Source: Chloroflexota bacterium
Lineage (GTDB): Bacteria; Chloroflexota; Limnocylindria; Limnocylindrales; CSP1-4
NCBI GenBank assembly: GCA_021785115.1
Contig: JAJYGO010000020.1
Span: 1 to 10,006, forward strand
DNA: 10,006 nucleotides
Reading direction: 5' to 3'
Shown: piece by piece, positions 1 through 6,466 of the stretch
Layout of the letters: each line of letters begins with the position of its first letter
Position numbering within the stretch: the first letter of the stretch is position 1
Position numbers and translations under genes: made by a program
Notes under the pieces: generated by a model
What the model saw: the letters and a program-made list of their open reading frames with translations, nothing else
Told to the model about the DNA's origin: nothing
The model's database searches: none

Positions 1-861
1 CAGCGAGCCCGAGTTCAGGAACGCCTTCATCCCGGCGTCGGTCGCGCCGAACCCGAGCACCTCGACCCAGGTCACGAACACGAAGTAGACGCCGCCGAAG
101 ATCGCGACGCCGAGGATCGCGCGCGGAATGTCCCGCATGGGGTTGCGCGCCTCCTCACCGAGCGTGGCGGCGGCCTCGAACCCGGCGAACGACAGGAACC
201 CGAAGACGGCGCCGATCGCGATGGCCTGGAACCCGGTCCCGGCCACGGGCACGAACGGTTCGACCGAGATGGTGTGTCCCGCCGGGCCCGTCCCCGTCGC
301 GAGCTTGACCAGGATGACGACCGACGTGATGAGGATCAGCGTGACCGTGATGCCCTCGACGGTCAGCAGGATGCGCGTCCCGTCACGTACGGGCACGTAC
401 GCGAGCACGAAGCATCCGGCGAGCGCGATGAAGCCCACGATGAACGGGATGATCGCGGGCATGTCGCCGGCCGGCACGACGCCGATCGCCTGGAGGAAGT
501 CGGCGCCGAAGATGCCGGCCGCCATCGACGTGACGCAGGCGTAGAAGATGTACGTGCCCATCAGGGCGTGGCCGGCGAACACGCCGGCGCGCGGCCCGAG
601 CGTGACGCCGACGAAGCCGTACACCGACCCGGCGTGATGGAACTGCTGCGTGAGCCGGACGAACCCGTAGGCCACGAGGAGCACGCCGATCGTCGCGAGG
701 ACGAACGCGAGCGGGACGGCGCGCCCGACCTCGCCCACGGTCCCCTGCGGGTTGATGTTCGCGGCCATGCTCGGTGCCATGAGCGCGAGCGAGATGCCGA
801 TGGCTTCCCAGATGTTCAGGCTTCGTCGCAGCTTCTGCGGCTCGTGCCCGGAGACCTCCAT
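1..861 (-). CDS. APC-family amino acid/amine permease (3' end beyond window)
   Basis: This is the N-terminal 287 codons of a polytopic permease of the amino acid-polyamine-organocation superfamily, a secondary transporter in the cytoplasmic membrane. The frame is open to the window edge, so the C-terminal part is missing; family members usually have about 450-500 residues and 12 helices. Hydrophobic segments lie near residues 18-38, 48-70, 88-117, 132-155, 168-190, 208-228 and 248-270. The family hallmark is residues 220-241: a glycine-rich helix with SFAGFEAAATLGEEARNP, followed by a basic RDIPRAI turn. The start at 861 is chosen because AGGAGGAG (868-875) sits 6 nt upstream; in-frame ATGs further upstream lack such a site. 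It lies 228 nt downstream of a glutamine-synthetase-like ligase on the same strand, so its substrate may be an amino acid or an amine used by that enzyme. The substrate cannot be read from the sequence. Confidence 0.9.
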   Translation of the reverse strand, partial: MEVSGHEPQKLRRSLNIWEAIGISLALMAPSMAANINPQGTVGEVGRAVPLAFVLATIGVLLVAYGFVRLTQQFHHAGSVYGFVGVTLGPRAGVFAGHALMGTYIFYACVTSMAAGIFGADFLQAIGVVPAGDMPAIIPFIVGFIALAGCFVLAYVPVRDGTRILLTVEGITVTLILITSVVILVKLATGTGPAGHTISVEPFVPVAGTGFQAIAIGAVFGFLSFAGFEAAATLGEEARNPMRDIPRAILGVAIFGGVYFVFVTWVEVLGFGATDAGMKAFLNSGSL

Positions 862-867
862 GCCACG

Positions 868-875
868 CTCCTCCT
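868..875 (-). promoter_or_regulatory. Strong Shine-Dalgarno site of the permease gene
   Basis: AGGAGGAG on the minus strand, 6 nt before the ATG at 861. It fixes this start over the in-frame ATGs further upstream. It is the clearest ribosome binding site in the window; most other genes here lack one. Confidence 0.8.
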
Positions 876-946
876 GCGTGCACCCTGCCATCTCCGGCGT
901 GCCCGGACCCACCGTCGTGGCGTCCATCGCCCGCGGATTGTCGGGA

Positions 947-976
947 ATGATGACAGGAACGGGCCACGCGTGACAA
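947..976 (-). promoter_or_regulatory. Candidate promoter of the permease gene
   Basis: On the minus strand TTGTCA (971-976, 5 of 6 matches to the -35 consensus) and CATCAT (947-952, 4 of 6 to the -10) are separated by 18 nt. This would give a leader of about 80 nt before the ATG at 861. A second TGTCA copy overlaps the spacer end, 20 bp from the first, and could be an operator half-site. This is a consensus match only. Confidence 0.25.
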
Positions 977-1089
977 ATGGGAGACTGTTTGGGGTCCGAA
1001 TGGCCCGGGCCGCCGGCCGCCAAGACCCGTTTGAGGCCGCCGGACCCGTGGAGCCCGTGCCGAAGGCGAGTCCCTGGAGCAGGGCTGGG

Positions 1090-2451
1090 TCAGAACACCC
1101 GCAGGTGTGCCGCCCGCGCGTCGTCGGCCGGCATCGCCTCGAGCGTGTTCGCCTCCGCGGTCCGGACGGCGACCAGGCACCGCCCGAGCAGGTCGCCGAG
1201 CGCCGGGAACAGCACCGGGTCGGCCTGCAGGTTGGCGAGCGCCTCCCGCAGCGACGCGGGCAGCGGCCGGATGCCCGCGCGCGTCCTCTGGTCCGCCGTC
1301 ATCCTCGACGGGTTCGTCCAGGCCGGCTCCGGCGGCTCGAGGCCGCGCTCCATGCCGTCGAGGCCGGCGAGGATCAGCCCGCCGAGCGCGAGGTAGGGAT
1401 TGCAGCTGGGGTCGCACGCCTTCAGCTCGACGTTGGTCGACTCCATCTCCCGTCCGCGGAACGGAGAGGCGACGCGGACCGAGCACTCGCGGTTGTCCAG
1501 GCCCCAGGAGACGGTCGACCCCGCCCAGGCGTCGGGGCGCAGTCGGTCGTACGAGTTGAAGCTGGGACACGTCAGCGCGACGAGCGCGGGGAGGTGCTCG
1601 AGCACGCCCGCGACGAAGCGGCGCCCGGTATCCGCCAGGAGCCGGTCTCCCGGATCCGGGTCGTACAGGAGGTTCGTCGCGCCGTCCCCCGACCAGACAC
1701 TGAAGTGGACATGGGCGCCCGACCCGATCCCGTCGGCGAACGGCTTCGGCGCGAACGACGCGATCAGGCCGTGCCGGACCTCGGCCACGCCACGGACGGT
1801 GTCGCGGAACTTCAGCTGGTTGTCCGCGGCCCGGAGCGCATCGGCGTAGCGGATCGCGATCTCCTGCTGGCCCGGACCGTACTCGTTGATCGCCTGCTCG
1901 ACCTCGAGTCCCTGCGCCTCAAGGTCGGCCACGATCTCGTCCATGACGATCGCGGCGCGATCCATCCCCGCCGACGAGTACACCGGACCGTTGCCCCACG
2001 GCACCACGCGGCCGTCGCGCTCCTCGGCGAGGTAGAACTCGTTCTCGAACGACGCGTACACCCGGACGCCGGCGGCGGCCGCCCGGTCGATGACGCGCTT
2101 CAGGAAGCCCCGCGGGTCGCAGTCCCAGTCCCTGAAGTCGTGGTCGAGCTGGTCGCAGATCAGGCTCGCCGTTCGCGGCACCCAGGGCAGCACCGAGTAC
2201 GTCTCGGGGTCGGGCACGACGCGTACCTCGCCGACGGGTTCCATGCCCTCGACGTGGACGAGCTGCTCGAGCATGTTCACGGCGTTCTGTGCGCGGGTCA
2301 GCCCGACGCCCTCGCGCATCCGGCCGGCGAGCCGGTCGACGTGGACGTTCTTCCCCCGGATCACCCCCGACGGGTCGCAGTACAGGAACCGGACCAGCCG
2401 GACGCCGTCCTCCGTGGCCCGCTCGACGACGTCCTCGACCGACTGTCTCAT
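1090..2451 (-). CDS. Glutamine-synthetase-family ligase, probably gamma-glutamylamine type
   Basis: A cytoplasmic ATP-dependent ligase of 453 residues with the glutamine synthetase (GS) fold; bacterial GSI has about 470. The N-terminal beta-grasp domain spans roughly residues 15-105. The catalytic domain carries the metal-binding pair E136/E138 (FENEFYL), E190 and E197 (NEYGPGQQEI), the nucleotide/substrate loop KPF..GIGSGAHVHFSV (235-252, H247), NSYDRLRP (299-306), DNRECSVRV (319-327) and the C-terminal ELKACDPSCNPYLAL (342-356). The region equivalent to the regulatory Tyr397 lacks a GSI-like adenylylation site. The GSI ammonium-site residues Asp50 and Glu327 appear absent, with W309 at the Glu327 position, which favours an amine or polyamine acceptor as in PuuA/GlnA3/GlnA4-type enzymes (family knowledge plus my alignment by eye). 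ATG 2451 is chosen because the recognisable domain starts there; GGGGG lies 6 nt upstream and GGGAGGAGG 23 nt upstream. It precedes the permease on the same strand. Confidence 0.9.
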   Translation of the reverse strand: MRQSVEDVVERATEDGVRLVRFLYCDPSGVIRGKNVHVDRLAGRMREGVGLTRAQNAVNMLEQLVHVEGMEPVGEVRVVPDPETYSVLPWVPRTASLICDQLDHDFRDWDCDPRGFLKRVIDRAAAAGVRVYASFENEFYLAEERDGRVVPWGNGPVYSSAGMDRAAIVMDEIVADLEAQGLEVEQAINEYGPGQQEIAIRYADALRAADNQLKFRDTVRGVAEVRHGLIASFAPKPFADGIGSGAHVHFSVWSGDGATNLLYDPDPGDRLLADTGRRFVAGVLEHLPALVALTCPSFNSYDRLRPDAWAGSTVSWGLDNRECSVRVASPFRGREMESTNVELKACDPSCNPYLALGGLILAGLDGMERGLEPPEPAWTNPSRMTADQRTRAGIRPLPASLREALANLQADPVLFPALGDLLGRCLVAVRTAEANTLEAMPADDARAAHLRVF

Positions 2452-2499
2452 CGCGTGCCCCCGCTGACCGACCGCCTCCTCCCGCGGTCGCCGTCGCGG

Positions 2500-2507
2500 A
2501 GCGTATA
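2500..2507 (-). promoter_or_regulatory. Candidate -10 region of the ligase gene
   Basis: Minus-strand TATACGCT contains TATACG and the actinobacterial-type TANNNT hexamer TACGCT. A transcript starting near 2493 would carry a leader of about 40 nt that includes GGGAGGAGG (2475-2483). No convincing -35 is visible; the upstream position is taken by the tandem octamer repeats. This is the only AT-rich spot in the intergenic region. Confidence 0.3.
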
Positions 2508-2533
2508 TCACGATGCCGGGAGACCGCCGGCGG

Positions 2534-2557
2534 CGACACGCCGACACGCCGATACGC
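2534..2557. repeat. Three tandem 8-bp repeats in the divergent promoter region
   Basis: CGACACGC occurs twice head-to-tail (2534-2541, 2542-2549), followed by CGATACGC (2550-2557, one mismatch). The array lies between the divergently transcribed ligase and GTPase genes, about 30 bp upstream of the candidate ligase -10. It could be an iterated regulator site or a chance slippage repeat. Confidence 0.6.
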
Positions 2558-2630
2558 GAGCCCCGCTCGCTGCAACCATCGCGCAACCCGCCTGCCCGGG
2601 CGCCGCGCGCCGCGGCCGCTCGTGCGCGGG

Positions 2631-2636
2631 TAGCGT
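2631..2636 (+). promoter_or_regulatory. Candidate leaderless -10 element of GTPase 1
   Basis: TAGCGT fits TANNNT and ends exactly 6 nt before the GTG start at 2643, so the transcript would begin at or very near the start codon. No Shine-Dalgarno sequence is present. The same hexamer at the same distance precedes the GGDEF/HD-GYP gene. No clear -35 is visible. Confidence 0.4.
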
Positions 2637-2642
2637 GCGGAC

Positions 2643-4454
2643 GTGGACCTCGGGGAGCGGGAGCAGGGAGCCGACGGCGGGCACGCATCGGCGGGCGCTG
2701 TCGGCGGCCGGCCGATCGATGCTGCCGCCCGCCGGAACGCCGAGCGTGGCGGCGCAGGAGGCGTCCCGCTCGAGGCGGTCGACGAGCTCCTGGGGCTGGC
2801 CGGCGAGCGCGTCGCAATCCCATCCGCGAGCGCCGCCGAGGCACGCGGCCGCCGCCTGCTCGACCACGTCACCGCGTTTCTCGTGCCGCGGGCGCGCAGT
2901 CTCGACGCGCCGCTCCTCGTCCTGCTCGTGGGCCCGACCGGTGCCGGAAAGTCGAGCCTCGCCAACACGCTGGCGGGTGCGCCGCTCAGCGAGACGGGCG
3001 TGCTCCGGCCGACGACCCGCGAGGCCGTCGTGCTCGCATCGCCGTCCGACGCGAACGCGCTGCTCGCCGCGGGGTCGCTCGCCGGGCTCGCCGGGGTACG
3101 CGTCGCAACCGGCGCGCGCGGACGCGAGGGTGTCGTCATCGTCGATGCGCCGGACATCGACTCGATCGAGGCGTCCAACCGGCTCCTCGCCGATCGGCTC
3201 GTCGAGGCCGCGGACCTCGCCGTGTTCGTCACGTCGGCGGTGCGCTATGCCGACGCGGTCCCGTGGGACGTGCTCGAGCGGATTCGCGCCCGCGGCCTGC
3301 CGCTGCTCGTCGTCGTCAACCGGCTGCCGCCGGATCGCGCGGACGAGCGGACGATCCTCGACGACGTCGCGCGCCTGCTCGCCGAGGCCGGGCTGACGGC
3401 CGTCGTCGACGTCCCGGTCGCGGTCGGCGGCGAGCGTTCAGCGGCGAGCGTCCCGCTCATCCCGGTCCGCGAGGGAGACCTGTCGGCCGACCGCAGCGCG
3501 CTCGACGCGCAGGCGGTGATCCCCGTTTCCGCCACGCTCGATGCGCTCGCCGCGAGCCGGGAGCGTCGCCGTGAACTGGCCGCGACCGCTCTCGTCGGCG
3601 CGCTGCGCGGCGTTGCGCCGCTCGCACAGGACGTCGCCGACGACCTCGACCACGAGGCCATCGACGCGGACGCGCTCCGGCGGGCGGCGGAGACCTCCTA
3701 CGCGGACGAGCTGCGGGCGCTGATCGCCGAGCTGCACGCCGGTGGATTCCTCCGCGAGCAGGTGCTCCGCGAGTGGCACGACTTCGTCGGCGCCGATCAG
3801 GTCACGCAACTCTTCGCGACCGGGATCGGACGCGTGCAGGGCGCGGTGCTGTCGCTGTTCCGGGGCGCGCCGAGAGCCCCGGTGGCGGCGGTCCGGGAAG
3901 GCACGGTTCAGGATCTCGGCTCGATCGTGCGCGTCCGGGCCGCGGAGGCGGCGCGCCGCGCGGCGAGGCGCTGGTCCGAGCTGCCACTCGGCGAGCGGAT
4001 GCTGGCCGCGGATGCGTCGCTGTGGAGCGCGTCACCGGAGATCGGCGCGCGTGTCTCGGGGGAGCTCGAGGCGTGGCTGGGCTCGATCGGCGACGAAGTC
4101 CGGGCGGTGGGGATCCGCAAGCGACCGCTCGCCCGCGGGGCGTCCATCGGCGTCAACGCCGCCGTTGTCGGCGTGATGCTGGCGGTGTTCGCGCACACGG
4201 CCGGGGTGAGCGGCGCGGAGATCGGCGTCGCGACCGGCGGCGCGTACCTCAACCAGAAGCTCCTCAACGCGATCTTCGGCGAGGCCGTCGTGATCCGGCT
4301 CATCGAGGACGCGCGGCGGCGCCTCGACGACCTCGTGCGTGGCGCGTTCGACGAGGACCGGTCGCGGTTCGAGCGGCTGACGCCGTCGGGCGAGGTGCTC
4401 CGCGAGATCGCCGCCGGCCTCCGCGCCGTCGCCGTCCGCTTCGACCGCTCGTGA
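2643..4454 (+). CDS. Membrane-associated dynamin-like GTPase, first of a tandem pair
   Basis: A 603-residue P-loop GTPase. G1 is GPTGAGKSS (97-105, K103), the G2 threonines are in RPTT (122-125), G3 is DAPDIDS (168-174) in place of DxxG, G4 is NRLPPD (226-231) in place of NKxD, and G5 is PVSA (294-297). A long Ala/Arg-rich helical region (about 300-490) follows. Then come two hydrophobic, glycine-rich segments (about 499-518 and 521-552, with VFAHTAGVSGAEIGVATGG and NAIFGEAVVIRL) suited to membrane insertion, and a basic C-terminal helix. The layout and the C-terminal hydrophobic pattern match a protein I know from Actinomycetota as a dynamin-family protein next to a YfjP-family GTPase; that pair's function is not established. 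GTG 2643 is the only usable start: an in-frame TAG lies 12 nt upstream, and the next GTG would remove residues before the G domain. The second GTPase follows after 67 nt. Confidence 0.85.
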   Translation: MDLGEREQGADGGHASAGAVGGRPIDAAARRNAERGGAGGVPLEAVDELLGLAGERVAIPSASAAEARGRRLLDHVTAFLVPRARSLDAPLLVLLVGPTGAGKSSLANTLAGAPLSETGVLRPTTREAVVLASPSDANALLAAGSLAGLAGVRVATGARGREGVVIVDAPDIDSIEASNRLLADRLVEAADLAVFVTSAVRYADAVPWDVLERIRARGLPLLVVVNRLPPDRADERTILDDVARLLAEAGLTAVVDVPVAVGGERSAASVPLIPVREGDLSADRSALDAQAVIPVSATLDALAASRERRRELAATALVGALRGVAPLAQDVADDLDHEAIDADALRRAAETSYADELRALIAELHAGGFLREQVLREWHDFVGADQVTQLFATGIGRVQGAVLSLFRGAPRAPVAAVREGTVQDLGSIVRVRAAEAARRAARRWSELPLGERMLAADASLWSASPEIGARVSGELEAWLGSIGDEVRAVGIRKRPLARGASIGVNAAVVGVMLAVFAHTAGVSGAEIGVATGGAYLNQKLLNAIFGEAVVIRLIEDARRRLDDLVRGAFDEDRSRFERLTPSGEVLREIAAGLRAVAVRFDRS

Positions 4455-4465
4455 GGATCTCGCCG

Positions 4466-4525
4466 ATGAGCCGCTCGTCCTCGGCGGCGTTGGCGCGACC
4501 GGGAATCGGCGCGCGAATCCGGTGA
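4466..4525 (+). CDS. Possible 19-codon micro-ORF coupling the two GTPase genes
   Basis: ATG 4466 is preceded by GAGG (4453-4456) at 9 nt, which overlaps the stop of GTPase 1. The reading frame encodes 19 residues (MSRSSSAALARPGIGARIR) and its TGA (4523-4525) overlaps the GTG of GTPase 2 as GTGA. GTPase 2 has no ribosome binding site of its own, so translation of this frame could deliver ribosomes to its start. The frame could equally be chance; no conserved motif is visible. Confidence 0.3.
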   Translation: MSRSSSAALARPGIGARIR

Positions 4526-6174
4526 GCTCCCCGACCGATGCCGCGGGCCGGCGCGCGAGCGCGCGGCGGGGCCCGCCACTCTCTGATCCGCCCGGCCCGC
4601 CGGCGTGGCTCGACGCCGCGATCGCCGCCGGTTCGGCGCTCGGGCTCTCGGTCGACGCAGCCGTCGCCACGCGCACGACCTGGGCAGAGCGCCTCGGCCT
4701 CGGCTCGGACGTCTACGCGCTCGCACTCGCAGGCGGCACCGGTGTCGGGAAGTCCACCCTGATCAACGCGCTCGCGGGCACGGAGGTCAGCCCGTCCGGG
4801 GTTCGGCGCCCGACGACCGCCGTGCCGATCGCGTGGACGGGTCGCGCCGGCACCGACGGAACGGGCCGCCTCCTCGCGTGGCTCGGGATCCCGAGCGTGA
4901 CGTCGGCGTCGGATGGCCGGCTCGGCCTCCCGCTGGTCGTCGTCGACCTGCCGGACCTCGATTCCGTCGAGCCCGCCCACCGCGCGACCGTGGATCGGCT
5001 GCTGCCGCGCCTCGACGCCGTCCTGTGGGTCGTCGATCCCGAGAAGTACGCGGACGCGATCCTCCACGATGCCTACATGGACCGGTGGAGGCGGCGGTTC
5101 GCGACCCAGGCGGTCGTCCTCAACAAGGCAGATCGGCTCGCCGACGTCGATCTCCGACGGATCCGCGCCGACATCGGGTCGCTGCTCTCCCGTGCCGGCC
5201 TGCCCGATGTGCCCGTCCTCGCGGCGTCGGCCCTGAATGGGAGCGCTGGGATCAGGGAGGTCGCGGCATGGGTCTCCGCCGCGGCCGACGCGAAGCGTGT
5301 CATCGCGGACCGGTTGCTCGCCGCCGCCCGCGATGCCGTCGAGTCGCTCGCGGCCGAAGCCGGTGCCTCGGGAACCGCGCCGCCGGCGCCCTTGGTGACG
5401 TGCGAGGAGCGGGAGGCGCTCGACGCAGGGCTGCGTGCCGACCTGGTGGCGGCGCTCGATCCGGACGGGCTCCGAGCCCAGGCGGTCGCCGCGGCGCGCC
5501 GGTCGGCGCGAGCGAGGGGCGGTGGCCCGGCGAGCCTGCTGACGGCGCGCCTGTACCGGATGTCCGGGCGCGAGCGCAGCGTCGCGGATCCGGCGCGCTA
5601 CCTCGGGCGGTGGCGGGCCCGGTCCGGCCTGCACCGTCCCGCGGATCGAATCGAGGCGCTGGCCGCGGCTGCCGCCGCGCGGTCGCCGGTCGCGCTGCGG
5701 CCGATCGTCGCCGGGTCGCTCGAGGGTCGCGCCGCCGGCTCCGAGCTCGGCGACCGGCTGGACGCGGTCGCGGCTCGTCTGCGGTCGCGGTCGGTGCCGC
5801 CCGCGAGCGCGGCCTGGACCGTGATCGGCGCGGCGCAGTACGCCGTCTCCGCCGCGCTCCTGTTCTCGGTCCTGTGGTTGATCGCGCTCTGGCTCGTCCA
5901 CGCGCCGGCGCCGGGCAGCCTGCAGGTGCCCATCATCGGACCGCTGCCGTGGCCGTTCGCCCTGCTCGTCGGCTCGCTCGTCGCCGGCTACCTCCTGGCG
6001 CGCGTCCTGTCATGGGACGCCGGGCGCGTCGGGCGGCGGTGGGCCGACCGGCTGGTGCGCGACGCAGCCGACGAGGTTGCCTCGGCCCTGGAGCCGTCCC
6101 CGCTGCAGCGCCTCGAGGCGATCGAGCGCGCGCGGACGAACCTGTGGCGGGCGGCGGAGGCGGCCCGCGCCTGA
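4522..6174 (+). CDS. YfjP-family membrane GTPase, second of a tandem pair
   Basis: A 550-residue Era-like GTPase with canonical motifs: G1 GGTGVGKST (71-79, K77), G2 RPTT (96-99), G3 written as DLPDLDSVE (142-150) instead of DxxG, the family signature VVDPEKYADA (170-179), G4 NKAD (201-204) and G5 AASA (234-237). The C-terminal half is helical and Arg/Ala-rich, then has two clear membrane segments at about 432-459 and 470-494 separated by a short Pro/Gly turn, and ends in a helix of about 45 residues. The DLPDxDS and DPxKYAD combination is what I associate with actinobacterial proteins annotated as YfjP-family or 50S-ribosome-binding GTPase, usually encoded directly after the dynamin-like partner as here. 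GTG 4522 is used; no ribosome binding site precedes it and it overlaps the stop of a micro-ORF. The two proteins probably act together at the membrane, but the cellular role is unknown. Confidence 0.88.
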   Translation: MSSPTDAAGRRASARRGPPLSDPPGPPAWLDAAIAAGSALGLSVDAAVATRTTWAERLGLGSDVYALALAGGTGVGKSTLINALAGTEVSPSGVRRPTTAVPIAWTGRAGTDGTGRLLAWLGIPSVTSASDGRLGLPLVVVDLPDLDSVEPAHRATVDRLLPRLDAVLWVVDPEKYADAILHDAYMDRWRRRFATQAVVLNKADRLADVDLRRIRADIGSLLSRAGLPDVPVLAASALNGSAGIREVAAWVSAAADAKRVIADRLLAAARDAVESLAAEAGASGTAPPAPLVTCEEREALDAGLRADLVAALDPDGLRAQAVAAARRSARARGGGPASLLTARLYRMSGRERSVADPARYLGRWRARSGLHRPADRIEALAAAAAARSPVALRPIVAGSLEGRAAGSELGDRLDAVAARLRSRSVPPASAAWTVIGAAQYAVSAALLFSVLWLIALWLVHAPAPGSLQVPIIGPLPWPFALLVGSLVAGYLLARVLSWDAGRVGRRWADRLVRDAADEVASALEPSPLQRLEAIERARTNLWRAAEAARA

Positions 6175-6266
6175 CGCGCACTCGGCAGACCCGACCGCCG
6201 CCGGGACCTTCGCGACCCGTGAACCCACCGCCCCGCCGGGTAGGTCTCATCGCGGCCCCCGCGCGG

Positions 6267-6272
6267 CATACT
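6267..6272 (+). promoter_or_regulatory. Candidate -10 element of the 58-residue gene
   Basis: CATACT (4 of 6 matches to TATAAT) ends 8 nt before ATG 6281, so the transcript would be leaderless or nearly so. At 17 nt upstream lies GTCTCA (6244-6249), a weak -35. No Shine-Dalgarno sequence is seen. Confidence 0.4.
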
Positions 6273-6280
6273 CCGCCCGT

Positions 6281-6457
6281 ATGCGACGATCGCTCGTCTC
6301 GAACCTCTACCGGACCGCGCGGCTCGCGAACGACATCTCCGCGATCGCCTCCGGCAATCCGCATCGGATCGCCCGACGGGCCCAGAACAAGGTCATCGGC
6401 CGGATGCTCGCGCGGGGTGGCTTCTGGCGGCTGCTCTGGGGTGGCGGGCGGCGGTGA
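6281..6457 (+). CDS. Small basic protein of unknown function (58 residues)
   Basis: A short, strongly basic protein with many Arg/Lys and few acidic residues. An N-terminal amphipathic stretch (MRRSLVSNLYRTARLANDIS) is followed by GNPHRIARRAQNK (25-37), VIGRMLARG and a tryptophan-containing end, GFWRLLWGGGRR (47-58). I have an impression of similar small proteins in other high-GC genomes but cannot name a family. Alternating basic and hydrophobic residues suggest nucleic-acid or membrane-surface contact (inference). ATG 6281 is chosen because a -10-like CATACT lies 8 nt upstream; earlier starts in this frame would overlap GTPase 2. It lies 106 nt after GTPase 2 on the same strand and converges on the next gene with 9 bp between stops. 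Confidence 0.6.
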   Translation: MRRSLVSNLYRTARLANDISAIASGNPHRIARRAQNKVIGRMLARGGFWRLLWGGGRR

Positions 6458-6466
6458 TGCCGCCGC

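Larger units (their letters stand above)
862..1089. other. Intergenic region between ligase and permease genes
   Basis: These 228 nt separate the ligase stop from the permease start. The region holds the candidate promoter and the ribosome binding site listed separately. It also has a perfect GGCCCGGGCC palindrome (1002-1011), a 9-nt direct repeat GGCCGCCGG (1008-1016 and 1035-1043), and an inverted pair GGGTCCG/CGGACCC (992-998 and 1041-1047) that could close a long GC-rich stem-loop after the ligase gene. There is no U-tract, so an intrinsic terminator is not supported. I recognise no RNA gene here. Confidence 0.4.

Noticed and set aside
1002..1047. GC-rich palindromes after the ligase gene as an intrinsic terminator or structured RNA
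   Set aside because: The 9-nt GGCCGCCGG copies are direct, not inverted, the GGGTCCG/CGGACCC pair encloses a 42-nt loop, and no U-tract is present.
2452..2844. N-terminal extension of the ligase gene up to an earlier start at 2844
   Set aside because: The extra 131 residues are Arg/Pro/Ala-rich junk that overlaps the GTPase 1 gene and promoter region. The GS-family domain begins at the ATG at 2451.
274..3396. A plus-strand open frame of about 1040 codons opposite the permease and ligase genes
   Set aside because: The translation is almost entirely Arg/Asp/Ala/Gly low-complexity sequence with no motif, and it runs antisense to two well-recognised proteins and into the GTPase 1 gene in another frame. 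It is typical of stop-poor antisense frames in very GC-rich DNA.
4300..5901. A minus-strand open frame of about 533 codons opposite the GTPase genes
   Set aside because: Arg/Gly/Pro-rich translation without domains, antisense to GTPase 2 with its clear G motifs. The real coding strand is certain.
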